NCBI GenBank assembly: GCA_914767885.1
Contig: CAJZBQ010000043.1
Coordinates: forward strand, 62,001-126,000
DNA from: Blepharisma stoltei
Lineage: Eukaryota; Ciliophora; Heterotrichea; Heterotrichida; Blepharismidae
Length of the DNA stretch: 64,000 nt
Reading direction: 5' to 3'
Part shown: piece by piece, positions 1 to 10,209 of the stretch
Layout: each line of letters opens with the position of its first letter
How positions within the stretch are numbered: position 1 is the stretch's first letter
Translations under genes and position numbers: made by a program
The notes under the pieces: model-generated
Database searches by the model: none
The model's input: the letters and a program-made list of their open reading frames with translations, nothing else
Told to the model about the DNA's origin: nothing

Positions 1-322
1 CAAAAAAAACACATAAAGTTAACTTGTAAATTTCTCTTGTGTCTTTTAGCCCCATAAAGAACATCAAAAATTTCATTACTTTGGGATGCATCGCCAAAAA
101 AGTATTACAGAAAATAAAGGCAATTGGAAAAAACGCATAGATTCTCAATGAAAAATTAAAAGATGACAATTCTGTCCGATATGCCGATATAAGTATTAAT
201 AAAATAGGATTTGAAATAAAACTGAGAATTAAAATGCTGACACAAAATCTTTGTAAAATCATAATACTGAATTCCTCAGTCATTAAATACATCAAAAGTA
301 CTGAATCATATAAAATAAACAT
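1..322 (-). CDS. Partial membrane protein, N-terminal part
   Basis: An open minus-strand frame of about 107 codons runs off the left edge of the window, so the C-terminus is not visible. The first ATG after an upstream in-frame stop is at 322. The visible part is strongly hydrophobic, with three likely membrane segments (around residues 1-16, 28-47 and 62-80), joined by short polar loops such as AYRTELSSFN. No TGA or IES is seen in it. I do not recognise the family. It diverges from the hypothetical gene starting at 440, leaving a spacer of about 117 bp. Confidence 0.55.
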   Translation of the reverse strand, partial: MFILYDSVLLMYLMTEEFSIMILQRFCVSILILSFISNPILLILISAYRTELSSFNFSLRIYAFFPIAFIFCNTFLAMHPKVMKFLMFFMGLKDTREIYKLTLCVFF

Positions 323-439
323 CCCAAACAGTATGCTCTTTTTCTATATATAATATTAATAATAAACCCAAATCTTTATTCCGCCTAGCCCAGCATAAAA
401 TTAAATTCAGTTTCTTAAACCAATTCATATTGCTTTTAT

Positions 440-1215
440 ATGGAGAGTAATGGAACTTCCACTAGTCAGTTGTTGCAGAATAACTTGAAACGAACGAAAA
501 CTCCAGTGAATAATCGTATGAGGATGTCTATATTAGAATTCACAAAAACCCGCAGAACCAACTCACAGTTGCCGACCTCAGAAGAAATAAAACAAATGTC
601 ATCGACATTTCTTGCAAGTAAAAAGAGAAGCTCTGAAATTTCTCCTGACATTATAAAGGTTAAGTCAGAAAGGACAATAAAACTGCCTAGGCTCAAGCTT
701 AAAAAAGCTTTAGATGGGCTAAATACAGGGGAAAATTGGTTTAAAGAAGAAGAGGAATTGGATCTTTTAGATCACCAAGGAGCGACGAGATTTTCATCAA
801 GACCAATGGAGCATTCACAAAGAAAATTATGCTTGAGTTGTTTATAACTTCCTATAGGATAGGCTTTATTTTATAATAAAATATAATATGTTATTGCAGT
901 TATAACAGTATATTCCCTTCTGCTGAAATTAAAGTTAATGAATTTCCTCAATCTATCTCAGAGAGATTTGGGCAAATTGATCCTAACAAAGACCAAGAGC
1001 TAGCCAATTATTTGGTGAATTCTAAAAATGCGTTTAAAACGAACTGGTCCAAACATATGAGCTTGAAAAACAGGAAATTTTATCCGAATACTCATCCGGA
1101 GTTTTATTCAACTCATATGGAGTTTAATAAGAAAAGTGATAATATGGTTGAGTTTAGAGAAGCGATGCTTCTATGCAAAAATATGATGAAAGAAGCTTGG
1201 AGTGTTAAAAAATAA
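440..1215 (+). CDS. Hypothetical basic protein, split by a 56-bp IES
   Basis: Two open segments join into one 239-residue frame when the TA-bounded segment 847-902 is removed (...CLSCL + YNSIFPSAEIKV...). The N-terminal half is rich in Lys, Arg and Ser (low complexity, RTKTPVNNRMRMS); the C-terminal half is denser in aromatic residues (KFYPNTHPEFYSTHMEF) and may be a small folded domain. There is no signal peptide or membrane segment. I do not recognise the family. Without IES removal the frame stops at 845-847. The start is the first ATG, after an AT-rich leader. Confidence 0.6.
847..902. other. Short IES, 56 bp
   Basis: TA at 845-846 and TA at 901-902; removing one TA plus the interior restores the reading frame of the 440-1215 gene. 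Both sides read TATAAC, and the ends carry a short inverted repeat (TAACT / AGTTA). Confidence 0.65.
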
Positions 1216-1291
1216 CTCTAGTCTATTTAATATAAATTCTAGTAGTTTAGAAAGATAATCTGGGTATTAATAAGCAGAGACCTTTAGCTTA

Positions 1292-1554
1292 CCCCCTTTT
1301 AATAAAATATAGGTAAAATTTCCACTTTAATCTCCTTTAAATTTATAAAATTAATTTGACCTAATTTTAATCGTAAAGTGCAAATAGAATAGTAGTATTT
1401 AAACAGTTTTCACACTGAATCGGTTCATTTTTGAATTAATTCTTCATAAAAATAAATTAAACTCAAAAATATTGATATTTTTATTTTTAAAATTTTTTTT
1501 AACTCCCCTTTAAATTGAAGCAGAATATTTTGCATCAATTTAAAGGGGGAGTTA
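1292..1554. mobile_element. MITE family A copy (intergenic)
   Basis: TA-flanked element of about 263 bp between two genes. The left end starts TACCCCCTTTTA and carries a second box (TCTCCTTTAAATTTA) about 40 bp inside; the right end is a near-perfect hairpin, ACTCCCCTTTAAATTG... folding on CAATTTAAAGGGGGAGT. The interior resembles the copies in the CAP and uL1 genes (AATTAATTCTTCATAAAA). Confidence 0.75.
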
Positions 1555-1771
1555 GAAGTATATTAATGCTTTAAAATATCTAGAGCTTATGATTTCATAA
1601 AGAGAATATTTATATCTTTAATAATAACTCCTTTCTTTCTGACCTAAAAAGTAATTATCTAAGTGCAAGGTTATTAAACTATATTATCCTCTAATTCAAA
1701 GTAAAAAAAATGAATTGATTACAATATCATTAAAAAAATGAGGCTAAAAATACATCATAGCCATTTATTAA

Positions 1772-2236
1772 ATGAAATTTTTTCTGATATTGCTAATTTC
1801 GCTATTTTCAGCCCAAACAAATGCCCAAAATAATTCTACAGCGATCTGTGTAGACGATCTCAGCAAAGCCACAAGCTGCCAATTTGACGAAGACTGTCCA
1901 GTGATTCCTTGCTTTGACATGTTTTGTCCTCTTTACGTCTCAAATTGTTCTTCTTTCCCATGCTATATTAACAGATGTGTCAATGGCAAATGCATAGCCT
2001 TGACAAGAATGCTTTCTAATAAATGCCAAATAGGAGGATGCAGCTCAGAATTGTGTGTGTTTAACTCAACAAACGTGAATTCGCCATGTATTTGGAAAAA
2101 TGAATATGCGTGCTACCAAGCTTATGGGACCTGCGGCTTTACCAATTGCACATGTGGGTGGATTCAGACGAACTCGCTTATGGTCTGCCTTAATCAAACA
2201 AGTGGAAACGCTACAAATAGCACAGGACCAAAATAA
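1772..2236 (+). CDS. Secreted cysteine-rich protein with eight-cysteine cluster
   Basis: A 154-residue protein with a clear N-terminal signal peptide (MKFFLILLISLFSAQTNAQ), then 20 or more cysteines and several N-glycosylation sequons. The C-terminal part (about residues 87-140) has the spacing of the eight-cysteine-cluster domain of small secreted proteins: GCSSELCV, then CIWKNEYACYQ, then CGWIQT...MVCL. That family is mostly annotated without a function, and I infer only a secreted or surface role. The gene is uninterrupted, with no IES or intron, and starts at the first ATG after an in-frame stop. Confidence 0.75.
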   Translation: MKFFLILLISLFSAQTNAQNNSTAICVDDLSKATSCQFDEDCPVIPCFDMFCPLYVSNCSSFPCYINRCVNGKCIALTRMLSNKCQIGGCSSELCVFNSTNVNSPCIWKNEYACYQAYGTCGFTNCTCGWIQTNSLMVCLNQTSGNATNSTGPK

Positions 2237-2361
2237 ATAAATTTAAATAGCAAATTTCGTTTTGTTAGAAAAAGAACGATTAAATACTTTTAAATAATAT
2301 AAAATTATAGTTTATTCTATATACTAATGTCAAAAATTTCGGTTTGTCTTCACAAATAAAT

Positions 2362-4555
2362 ATGAATTCAAATATGCCCCACGGTCGGTCAACCTCTCAA
2401 AAAGGTCCAAAAATCGATTTTATCAAGAAAAACAGAGAAAACATCGCAAAGTCCAAGCAACGCTCTCGAAGTTCCCAGGCACTTTTAAAGTCAAATTTTA
2501 AATCTCCATCAAAAAATCCCAACAATGACAACCCAAAGACCTTATCCAAAAAGAGCCCAAAAACAGATATAAGGTCTAGTTCAGGCTCAGTCAAGCAGCA
2601 TTTGCAGGTATCAAGTGCAAACAAAGAAAATATTTCAAAATTCGAACTGAATAAAGAGGATTCAATTAGAAGAACCAGCCACAAAGATTTCCCAAAGGTG
2701 TTTACTCCTGAAAATGTTATAGCTGAAGAAGCGGTATCTGAAGAAGTAAGCAAGTCTGAAGCAAAGCTAGACCCTATAGTCACTATTTCTGAGTCTATGC
2801 AAATTGAGAAGGATGCCGCTTTAAATGAAATTTCAGAAAAAAATAGCCAGAGGCCATCAGTTCATCCTGACCAAATCGCATATACAGCTTCTGAAGATAT
2901 GATGATAATTGAGAGCCCAAACGAAGTCCATACAATTATTTTTGATTACAGCACCATAAGCAAATTCAAACAACCAATTGAAAATTTAAATGAAGAAATA
3001 CCAGAAGAACAAGAAAGGGCCAGCAGTTTTGGGGTAAAAGAAAAAGAAAATTTAGAAGAAAAATACAGTGATAGAGGAAAGTCGTTGCTGGTAATTGAAG
3101 TAGACGAAAACATGGATATAAAGCAACTCCAGCCAAATGTGGTTTATACGTATTCTTTTGAAGTGGCTTATAAGCCTGTTTTAGAAATAGAAAACCAAAG
3201 TGAAAATGAAGAAAAAAGAGTGTCAATTACTATTAGTCCTCGAAGGGAAAGCTTAAAAGAATGGTCAGAAGCAAGAAGTTATTTGAATTTATTGACAACA
3301 AGTGTTAAAAAAAGGAGTATTGGAAATGAGGAGCTTAAAAGAGTCAGCAGCTCTAGTTCGTTTATGCACAAGATAGAAGAACTTGAGCAAGATGAAAGAC
3401 CGGAGCATGAAAATGTTATTGAAAACCAGAGAGAAGACATAGAAAATAATGTAATAATGTCAGAGGAGATATCAAAAAGTCCAGAAAAGCCTGCTTCTTT
3501 ACAAATAGCTATCAGCGAAATATCGGTGAATGCTCCATTAGTAAAGCCAATTGTTGTCCCCGAAGTTTCCATCATATTTAATCCAAGCCCAAGTCCTAAG
3601 CAGTCCTCTAATATCCAAGTTTCCCCTAACTCCCCCCCCATCCTTGATCGAACGATTGACTGTAAAAATTCCTAAAAATTGGGAAAATTAGCCCCCATCC
3701 TTGTCGAACGATTTTCATATCATGTAAATTTTTATATATATAAAATATATTAGTTATCAGAAGCTTGGGAAGATATACATAATGAAGTTGTTTTCAGAGA
3801 TTTTGAGACGACAAAAAGCTACGGAATCAACCATTCAAAGTGATTTAATCATCATCCTAGGCTTAAAAACTCAATAATCTAAAATATAGAGATTCTTTAA
3901 AATTTAAAAAAAAAAAAATTTAATTCAATAAGGATCAAATTAAAAATTTATAAAGTTTAAAGGGGTGATTAATAAATCAAAATATTAAAAATTGGTATTT
4001 TTATGAAATTAATTCAAATTTTTGCTGTACAAATAATTATTAAATACTCTTAACCCTCTTATTTAAAAGTAAATAAAAAAAATATATATATATATTTTTT
4101 ATTTTATATATAAATTTTTTTTTTCCCAAAAAATTTTTTTTTAACCCCCATCCTTGATCGAACGATGGCGAGCCGTTCGATCAAGGATGGGGGGGAGTAA
4201 AGCACAATTGCCAACCAAATCAAAACTTTATCTTGAAGAATCTAAAGCAGAAAAATCCCCCTACTCAACAGTCTCCGAAAAGCAAAATTCATATAACAGC
4301 CCGATAGATGAAAGAAGCAGTATAAGTGAGTCTCTGCCTAGCTCAAGCTTAAAAGACGTTCCAAATATTCGAAGAAGCAGCCGACTCGCCATGAAAAAAA
4401 TAGAAAAAGAAAAAGCCCAGAAAAAAGAAAAGAAACTTAAAAGAAAAAGAAACAAAATCACGAAAAAACACAAATCAGCTGACCAAAGTGCTTGTGAAAT
4501 AGCAGAGCCCGAACATCATGAAACCCACAGATCAAAGCGATATAAACGATGCTAG
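2362..4555 (+). CDS. Hypothetical Ser/Lys/Glu-rich protein, split by a MITE-B
   Basis: The two halves (2362-3628 and 4200-4555) join in frame when the 571-bp TA-bounded MITE at 3629-4199 is excised, giving about 540 residues (...NIQVSP + KAQLPTKSKLY...). The product is low in complexity: Ser/Lys-rich at the start, Glu-rich in the middle, and ending in a very basic tail (KIEKEKAQKKEKKLKRKRNK) that could bind nucleic acid or act as a nuclear localisation signal. No catalytic or membrane motif is visible. I use the ATG at 2362; a TTG in the same frame lies 18 bp upstream. The family is unknown. Confidence 0.6.
3629..4199. mobile_element. MITE family B copy 1, inside an exon
   Basis: TA-flanked, 571 bp. 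The left end has two tandem copies of the box CCCCATCCTTGATCGAACGAT separated by an AT-rich linker containing AAAAATTGGG. The right end has the same box followed by its inverted copy (a hairpin around GGCGAGCC), closing in GGGGGGGAGTA. Excision leaves one TA and restores the host frame. Confidence 0.85.
3754..3882 (+). pseudogene. Transposase C-terminal relic inside MITE-B copy 1
   Basis: After a TAG, the frame reads LSEAWEDIHNEVVFRDF, then TTKSYGINHS, and ends RLKNSII-stop. The W..V...V...F....GI pattern resembles the extreme C-terminus of pogo/Tc1-mariner DDE transposases. The same stretch recurs in copies 2 and 3 with changes. The family assignment is inference. Confidence 0.45.
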
Positions 4556-4688
4556 AGTGCTATATAATTATCCCTTAAAGCAATCAATAAAGACATTCTA
4601 CTGATTAGCCATCCCGATTTACTAGGATAATGGCAAATTTTTATATGTAGGTATATCTAAAATTAAATTAGTTCAAATAATTTCTAAA

Positions 4689-5945
4689 ATGGAAAATGAG
4701 TATATTTATTGGGAGCAGCAGGATTCTGATATGCTTTGCGCAGTCAATGCACTAAATTCTCTATTGCAAGGCCCGCATTGGAATGCAGTCAGTCTTGCAA
4801 CTATTTCTCAAGAGCTAGACACTGAAGAAAATCAGCTTCTTTCAGGATCTCAACAATTTGATGCTGGCGCTAATGTGGGGGAAAGCGGATATTTTTCTGT
4901 GCAGGCTTTACAAAGAGCACTCACAGCATATGGCTTGGAGTGTGATTATTATAACTCTGAAATGAAACGTGGAAATGACCCAGTCAACGAAAAAGCTTTT
5001 ATTTGTAATAGGCTTGATCATTGGTATTCCTTAACTCACTCCTTTTGTGAGAGAAACAAAAGCATTGGGAAAAATCCTGGGTGAGTAAAAAATTTTATAA
5101 AAAATAGCTTGGCATATAAGTGATAATTATTATAAAGAAATGCCTAGCCAATTCTGTGAAGTTTGCATTTTAAAATTTATATATTTTTATGAATCAAATT
5201 AATTTTTTTTTTAACTTATGTGAATTGATTTGTTTACAATCTCTAAAATAAAATGTATTATTGAATTTTTTTTTGCTTACAGAAGGTGGGAGTAAGAAAA
5301 ATTAAGGATACGTGATGAAATTTAAACAGCTTGAATGAGCAGCCTGGCCCTCAAAGAGTTGGAGAATTTTATTTGTCAGCGCTTTTGCACAATATACAGT
5401 CAGAGGGCTATACAATTTTTGTAGTTAGGGGAGAGCTACCAGAGTCTAATAAAGATTTCTGGCCTGATTTAGGAGAAAACCAGTTTTGGATCCCCAGATC
5501 TTTATTGGAGCCAGAACAAAGAGCCCCAAACCCTGACGAAGATATTGCAAAAGCTATAGAAATGAGCTTAAAAGAATCAGAAAACCAGATGGACCCAGAT
5601 TTATATTGGGCAGTCCAAGAGAGCTTAAGAGCTGAAGAGGCAAGAGTTTTGCAAGAGCAGGTGCAGAAAAATGCTGTCGAATTGAAGCAAATTCCAGAGT
5701 ATGAAGGAGAAAATGCCTTTACGATAAGATTAAGACTACCTGATGGGAAATTCGAAACTAAAAATTTTTTGCCGGAATGTAAGCTAAGTGATGTCATTAA
5801 TTGGGGGAAGTTCATTACTAAGAGAGAAGTACAGTTAGTAGAAACCTTCCCAAGAAATGTGCTAAATGAGCTTGACAAGACTTTACAAGAAGCTGGATAT
5901 GGTCCAAGCAACAATGCATTAATCTTAGAATATCTCACCAATTAA
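4689..5945 (+). CDS. Ataxin-3-like Josephin deubiquitinase with UIMs and UBX
   Basis: Joining 4689-5033 to 5295-5945 gives 331 residues. The N-terminal Josephin domain has the catalytic Cys in SDMLCAVNALNSLLQG (Cys17), the catalytic His in NRLDHWYSL and the Asn in WWNLNSL; the IES lies exactly between His and Asn. Both tryptophans of WW are TGA codons. Two ubiquitin-interacting motifs follow (IAKAIEMSLKE and YWAVQESLRAEEA). The last ~80 residues look like a UBX domain (FTIRLRLPDGKFETKNF). Josephin enzymes cleave ubiquitin chains, and UBX domains usually bind p97/VCP, so a role in p97-linked protein quality control is inferred. Human ataxin-3 lacks the UBX and ends in a polyQ tail. Confidence 0.9.
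5034..5294. mobile_element. Degenerate MITE family C as IES, 261 bp
   Basis: Flanked by TA (5032-5033 and 5293-5294), with inverted ends ACTCACTCC and GGTGGGAGT. The interior keeps family C words (GATAATTATTATAAAG, AATTCTGTGAAGTTTGC). Excision restores the ataxin-3 frame. Confidence 0.75.
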
Positions 5946-6355
5946 TTTTACATTATTCCTACACTTAGATTAAAGTTCAATGTCTTAATTCTTCTTTTTG
6001 AGCTTCTCGTCATTTTACACTGGTCTAAAAGCCTCTTCTGGATCATTTGTGCAGCTTGTCCTCTTTAAAAATCCTATTGCAACTCAAAAATTGGCTAAGA
6101 CACTTTTCTCTGCACTATATCATAGACATTTCATCCATATTCAAATAAATTCTCTGTTTAAAGCCAAAAACTTAATCAAAGCATTTCAAAATTTATCATT
6201 TTATTTAAAATAAAGAAGCTGAAACAACTCCAAATTTTCTTATTCACTATTTAAACTCATTTTCTCATTTTTAACAATACTAACTTTATCTCTACAAGTT
6301 TCCTGGTCCATTTATTTTCTATTTTATTAAATAATGTTTTGTAATTATAAAGATA
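5946..6355. other. Intergenic, AT-rich
   Basis: About 410 bp between the ataxin-3 stop and the DCAF7 start. A 71-codon plus-strand open stretch exists here but lacks an ATG and any recognisable motif. I see no repeat or RNA gene. Confidence 0.4.
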
Positions 6356-7737
6356 ATGTCACTGCAAATGCAGCTTGGAGATGGCAAACCCACAAATTTT
6401 GAAGACAATTCAAGCCCATCTAGCGAAGTTTTTACATATCAAGCTCCATGGCCAGTGTATTCTTTTAATTTCTCGAACCATCCCAGCTATCCTTTTCAAT
6501 TAGCATTAGGCTCCTTTATAGAAGATACAGATAACAGTGTTCAAATCATCCAGTTGCACCCAGAAATGGGCCGATTTGAAGTAAAAACGACGATTCCACA
6601 CACTTATGCACCCACAAAAATAATGTGAATCCCAGATCTTGAAGGTTCCCATCCTCACCTGATGGCAACTTCAAGTGATCATTTGCGGATATGAAGGTCT
6701 GATGAATCTGGAGTAAATGTACTTGCAAATCTTGTAAATAATTGACACCATCTTTTTAGAATTCGAATTTTCTGGAAGTATGCCACCAATCCCAGGAGAT
6801 GGAGACTGGGGCCTTTGGTAGATGTAAGATAGTTTGCCCTGGAAGGACAGCTGTCGAAATCCGAACTCCCAAAGCTGAAGGACTATTCAGATCAAGACCA
6901 GGCGTAACTTGATGCAATACAAGCAGGCTCATACGAAGCAGAAGTGGAAGCTGTGCATTCGATGTGGCAGTGGACATAGACTTAAAGAATTATAGCTAAT
7001 TAAGGTCAAGATAGATAATCGACACACTGATTATTGTGGCCCAATCACAAGTTTTGATTGGAATGCCAATGATTTGACTATGATTGGGACTGCAAGCATT
7101 GATTCTACTTGTACTATATGGGCCAAATATTTTTCTATAATAATTGATTAAATTTATTAAAAATTAAATATAAAAATTTTTGGATATTATATGGGACATT
7201 GAAAGACAGGCTATGAGAAAACAGATTTTAACACATACAAAAGAAGTTAACGACATTGCATTTGGCCACGACTCAAACACCTTTGCAAGTGTAGGAGCAG
7301 ACGGATCAGTAAGAAGATTTGACCTACGAAGCCTAGAGCAATGCACAATTCTCTATGAAAGCCAAGGCTACGTTCCTTTGTTAAGGCTGGCTTGGAATAA
7401 AATTGATCCCAATTACATTGCGATCATTATGATGGACTCTCCTCTTGTCACAGTCTTAGACGTCAGGTCTCCAGGGATGCCTTTGGCTATTTTGCAAAGC
7501 CACCAGAACTTTGTAAACGCAATATCGTGGGCTCCCAATTCGAGTTGTTATATATGTACAGCAGGAGATGACAGACAAGCCCTGATATGGGATTTAAGGC
7601 GAAGTCTAGGCGAAATAAGAGAACCAATGATGGTTTATGGCGCAGAAGCAGAAATTATAAGTCTAAGCTGGTCTGTGTTGCAGCCTAACTGGGTCGCTAT
7701 AGCTTATAATAAGAGTCTCCAATTATTAAAGCTTTAA
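6356..7737 (+). CDS. DCAF7: DCAF7/WDR68 (AN11/TTG1 family) WD40 protein
   Basis: Three segments (6356-6740, 7018-7118, 7192-7737) give 343 residues, the length of human DCAF7 (342). Diagnostic stretches are YQAPWPVYSFNFS, LALGSFIEDTDNSVQ, WIPDLEGSHPHLMATSSDH, ITSFDWNAND, TASIDSTCTIW, FASVGADGSVRRFDLR and SSCYICTAGDDRQALIWD. Two Trp codons in conserved positions are TGA. The family forms a WD40 propeller that scaffolds DYRK/HIPK kinases and acts as a DDB1-CUL4 receptor, in nucleus and cytoplasm. The ATG at 6356 matches the family start (MSL...). Both IESs fall in WD40 coding sequence, so the germline copy cannot be expressed directly. Confidence 0.93.
6741..7017. other. IES, 277 bp, GC-richer than its neighbours
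   Basis: TA-bounded (6739-6740 and 7016-7017; the pair 6735-6736 / 7012-7013 also works). Excision joins NLVNN to RHTDYCGPITSFDW. The interior looks coding-like (moderate GC, few poly-A/T runs), with a 73-codon minus-strand open frame, unlike the short IESs. It may be a captured fragment or decayed retroelement; I could not assign it. Confidence 0.7.
7119..7191. other. Short IES, 73 bp
   Basis: Flanked on both sides by TATATGGG; TA-TA excision joins CTIW to DIERQAM in the DCAF7 frame. Confidence 0.75.
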
Positions 7738-7753
7738 ATATGTTGCATAAATT

Positions 7754-9760
7754 ATGGCAGCCAATCTTGCAAGTCTAATTGAAAGACTAGAAAAAGCTGT
7801 AGGAAGCTTGGAAGGTCTTGTTGGATTTGGAGCTCCTGCAAGGGAAGAAAGAAAAGCAGCCACTGAAGATGTTAAAGCTGTAGAAAAGAAAGCACCAGCT
7901 GAAGAAATACCTCCCTTTTTGGTTGAATTCCAGACTGCAGTCTTACTATCCCTCTTTAAATTGGAGACAAAAGCTGATCAAGGTAGTTTATTTTAAAACA
8001 TAATTAGATATTAAATTTACATAGTAGAAAAAAAAATAATTCGTGCCAACCTTATTGAAACAATAATCTATTTATACTCCCTCTTAAATATATAAAACAA
8101 GACATATACAACTTTTTAATTTTGATAAATATAAATTATTATTTTTGTCTAAAAAAATTTTTGGTTCAAGAAAAAGGATTAATTTACCAAAAAAAATCGA
8201 AATTTATCAATATTTTGTTCCATTTAAAAGACAAGTTAGGTAAAATCCCTCAGCTGCTTCAGACTGCTCAAGCAGTTGATCCACAAGTTGTCCAAATTGT
8301 ATTCAATTTTTGCTAATTTAGTCCTTATTTTTTATATAAATTATATTAACATTTCATAATAAAGTCAATAAACTTTAGTATAATTAACATCTAGTCAAAT
8401 GAGTTCATTAAAGGACTGAATTTTGTCAATGACTTGCTGATTGCGTCTACCAAATGCCGAAAACCTTCTGACCAAGAGAACCAAGAGCATATTATCTCAA
8501 AACTCCAAGTGATTTTTAAAGGATTAGCAGACTTAAAAAACATCAGAAACAATTTCACTAACCATTCCACTGCTGCCTTTGAAGCTGTACAATCTATTCA
8601 ATGGCCTATTGCACCTATGCCAGGACCAATTGTAGACAACTTTTTAGATGCTTCAGCATTTTATGGGAATAAAGTTCTTATGGCAAAGGTTGAGACCCAC
8701 ACAGCTTGGTATAAAACAATGAGAGAGACTGTGGTAGCAATGAGAGATTATGTAAAGGCAAACTTTGCGCAAGGCTTAAACTGGAATGCTAGAGGTGTTT
8801 CAATTGGAGAGCATTTTGCAGCTAAGCCAACCCAAGCTCCAAAAGAAGAAACTAAAGCTCCTGTTGAAGAGAAAAAAGCAGCCCGTGAAGAAACTAAAAC
8901 ACCTGCACCCGCTAAAAAAGAGCCTAACTCAGCTCTTAATTGTAGTAAAATCCCATTTTTGAGATTAATCCTCATTAAATTAGACCAATTTTTAAAATTT
9001 ATCGACTTAATCTAATGGAGGGAATCAAGTAGAATGCTATTTAAACAGTTAAGACACTGAAGAATTAATTTTAATTAATTCTTTATAAAATTTAAAAAAT
9101 ATATGTAATTTCTTATTCTTTTATTATAATGATTTTTTTAAAAAAATATAAACCCCCTTTATATTGGAACAGAATTATTTGTTTCAATTAAAAAGGGGGT
9201 GAAATAAGAAATTTGAAAGAGGCATAAGCTGGATTATAGAAAACTATTCAGAAAATAAGACGCTCGAAATTTCTCCTGAAGAAGCTGGGCTGAAAAAAGC
9301 TATTATGATTGAAAACTGTGAAAAATGTATTATCCAGGTCAAAGGGAAGGTAAAATCAATCATCATAAGCAAATGCAAAAATACCAGTGTTGTCTGCCAA
9401 GATATTGTTTCAGGGATTGAAATTGTAAATTTCTATTCTGATTTGCCTAAATAATCTATATTTTTATTTAAAAAAATAAAATAAATTTATTATGGAAGCT
9501 ATGCTACCAAAACTCAGATGCAAAGCACAGGCACTGTCCCATCAATTACCATTGATAACAGTGATGGCGCTCAACTTTTCTTATCAAAAGGCCTAGATGA
9601 CTTGATTATCACCACATGTAAGAGCTCAGACATGACAATTACTATTCCAGACCCTGCATGTCCTGATGAGTGGATTGAAAAAGCAATCCCTCATCAGTTC
9701 ACCCACAGAATTTCTTCAGGAAAGGTAGCGAGCGCTGTCAGTGACGTTTATAATCATTAG
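7754..9760 (+). CDS. CAP: Adenylyl cyclase-associated protein (CAP/Srv2), actin regulator
   Basis: Five coding segments interrupted by four IESs yield about 424 residues. The N-terminal oligomerisation helix (LIERLEKAVGSLEGLV) is followed by the helical folded domain (FAA-like AFEAVQSIQWPIAPMPGP, FYGNKVL, AWYKTMRETVVAMRDY), a Lys/Pro/Glu linker instead of a long polyproline/WH2 region, and the C-terminal beta-helix CARP domain (ENCEKCIIQVKGKVKSI, NSDGAQLFLSKGLDD, KSSDMTITIP). CAP recycles ADP-actin with cofilin in the cytoplasm. One IES lies inside a 15-nt intron that exists only after excision. The upstream DCAF7 stop is just 16 bp away. Confidence 0.9.
7949..8238. mobile_element. MITE family A copy in CAP exon 1
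   Basis: TA-flanked (left 7947-7948, or 7944-7945; right 8237-8238). Left end TATCCCTCTTTAAATTGGA, right end TTCCATTTAAAAGACAAGTTA in inverse. Removal joins the first exon to GKIPQLLQTAQ. Confidence 0.7.
8302..8382. other. IES (81 bp) lying inside a 15-nt intron
   Basis: TA at 8300-8301 and 8381-8382. Excision creates GTAATTAACATCTAG (8299-8301 plus 8383-8394), a 15-nt intron whose removal joins VVQI to SNEFIKGLNFVND. No direct TA-TA join gives an open frame here without that intron. Confidence 0.7.
8927..9206. mobile_element. MITE family A copy 2 in the CAP gene
   Basis: TA-flanked, 280 bp; right-end hairpin ACCCCCTTTATATTGG folding on CAATTAAAAAGGGGGT. Joins the CAP linker (KKEP) to the CARP domain (KKFERGISW). 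Confidence 0.75.
9436..9501. other. Short IES, 66 bp
   Basis: TA at 9434-9435 and 9500-9501. Excision joins EIVNF to YATKTQMQSTG in the CAP C-terminal domain. Confidence 0.75.
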
Positions 9761-9784
9761 CTAATTAATCAGGGCAAATAATAA

Positions 9785-10209
9785 ATGGCTTCTTCAGTCA
9801 TAAGTTCTCTAGTGGAGTCTTTTGGAATTCTCAAGGAAAAGTACACAAAGGAAACGAAGAAGAGGACTAAGCTTGTTGACCTGTTTATTGGATTTAACTT
9901 AGTTTTGGCGACTATTCAGTACATTTATATGAAAGTGGCAGGAAGTTTTCCATTCAATGCATTCCTCTCAGCGTTTTTCTGTAGCATTGGGACTGCTGTT
10001 TTGACTGTGTGTCTGAGGATGCAGGTGGAGAATAAAAGTGCAGGAAAATCTGAAGAAAAAGCGTATGTGGAATATATGTTCTGCTGTCTGATATTGTACC
10101 TGGTTTCTTTTAACTATTTACTTCCTCATTTAATAAATTTTTTTTTTTTATTTTTAATTTATTTTTTTTTTGATTTAATTTTTATTATTAAAAGAAAGAT
10201 TTAGGCTAA
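9785..10209 (+). CDS. DAD1: DAD1, oligosaccharyltransferase subunit
   Basis: Excising the 83-bp IES at 10121-10203 gives a 113-residue protein ending FNYLG-stop, the length of human DAD1 and similar to its end (MNFVG). Diagnostic stretches: TKLVDLFIGFNLVLATIQYIYM, GSFPFNAFLSAFFCSIGTAVLTVCLRMQ and KAYVEYMFCCLILYLVSFNYL, which include the three membrane helices. The family is a small integral subunit of the ER complex that transfers glycan to Asn of nascent proteins. Without excision the frame continues into a meaningless poly-Phe tail. It starts 25 bp after the CAP stop. Confidence 0.9.
10121..10203. other. IES, 83 bp, at the end of DAD1
   Basis: TA at 10119-10120 and 10202-10203; excision restores the last codon (GGC) and TAA. 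The interior is nearly pure A+T. Confidence 0.75.

Noticed and set aside
5998-6213. 71-codon frame between ataxin-3 and DCAF7
   Set aside because: No ATG, no motif, neither strand convincing.
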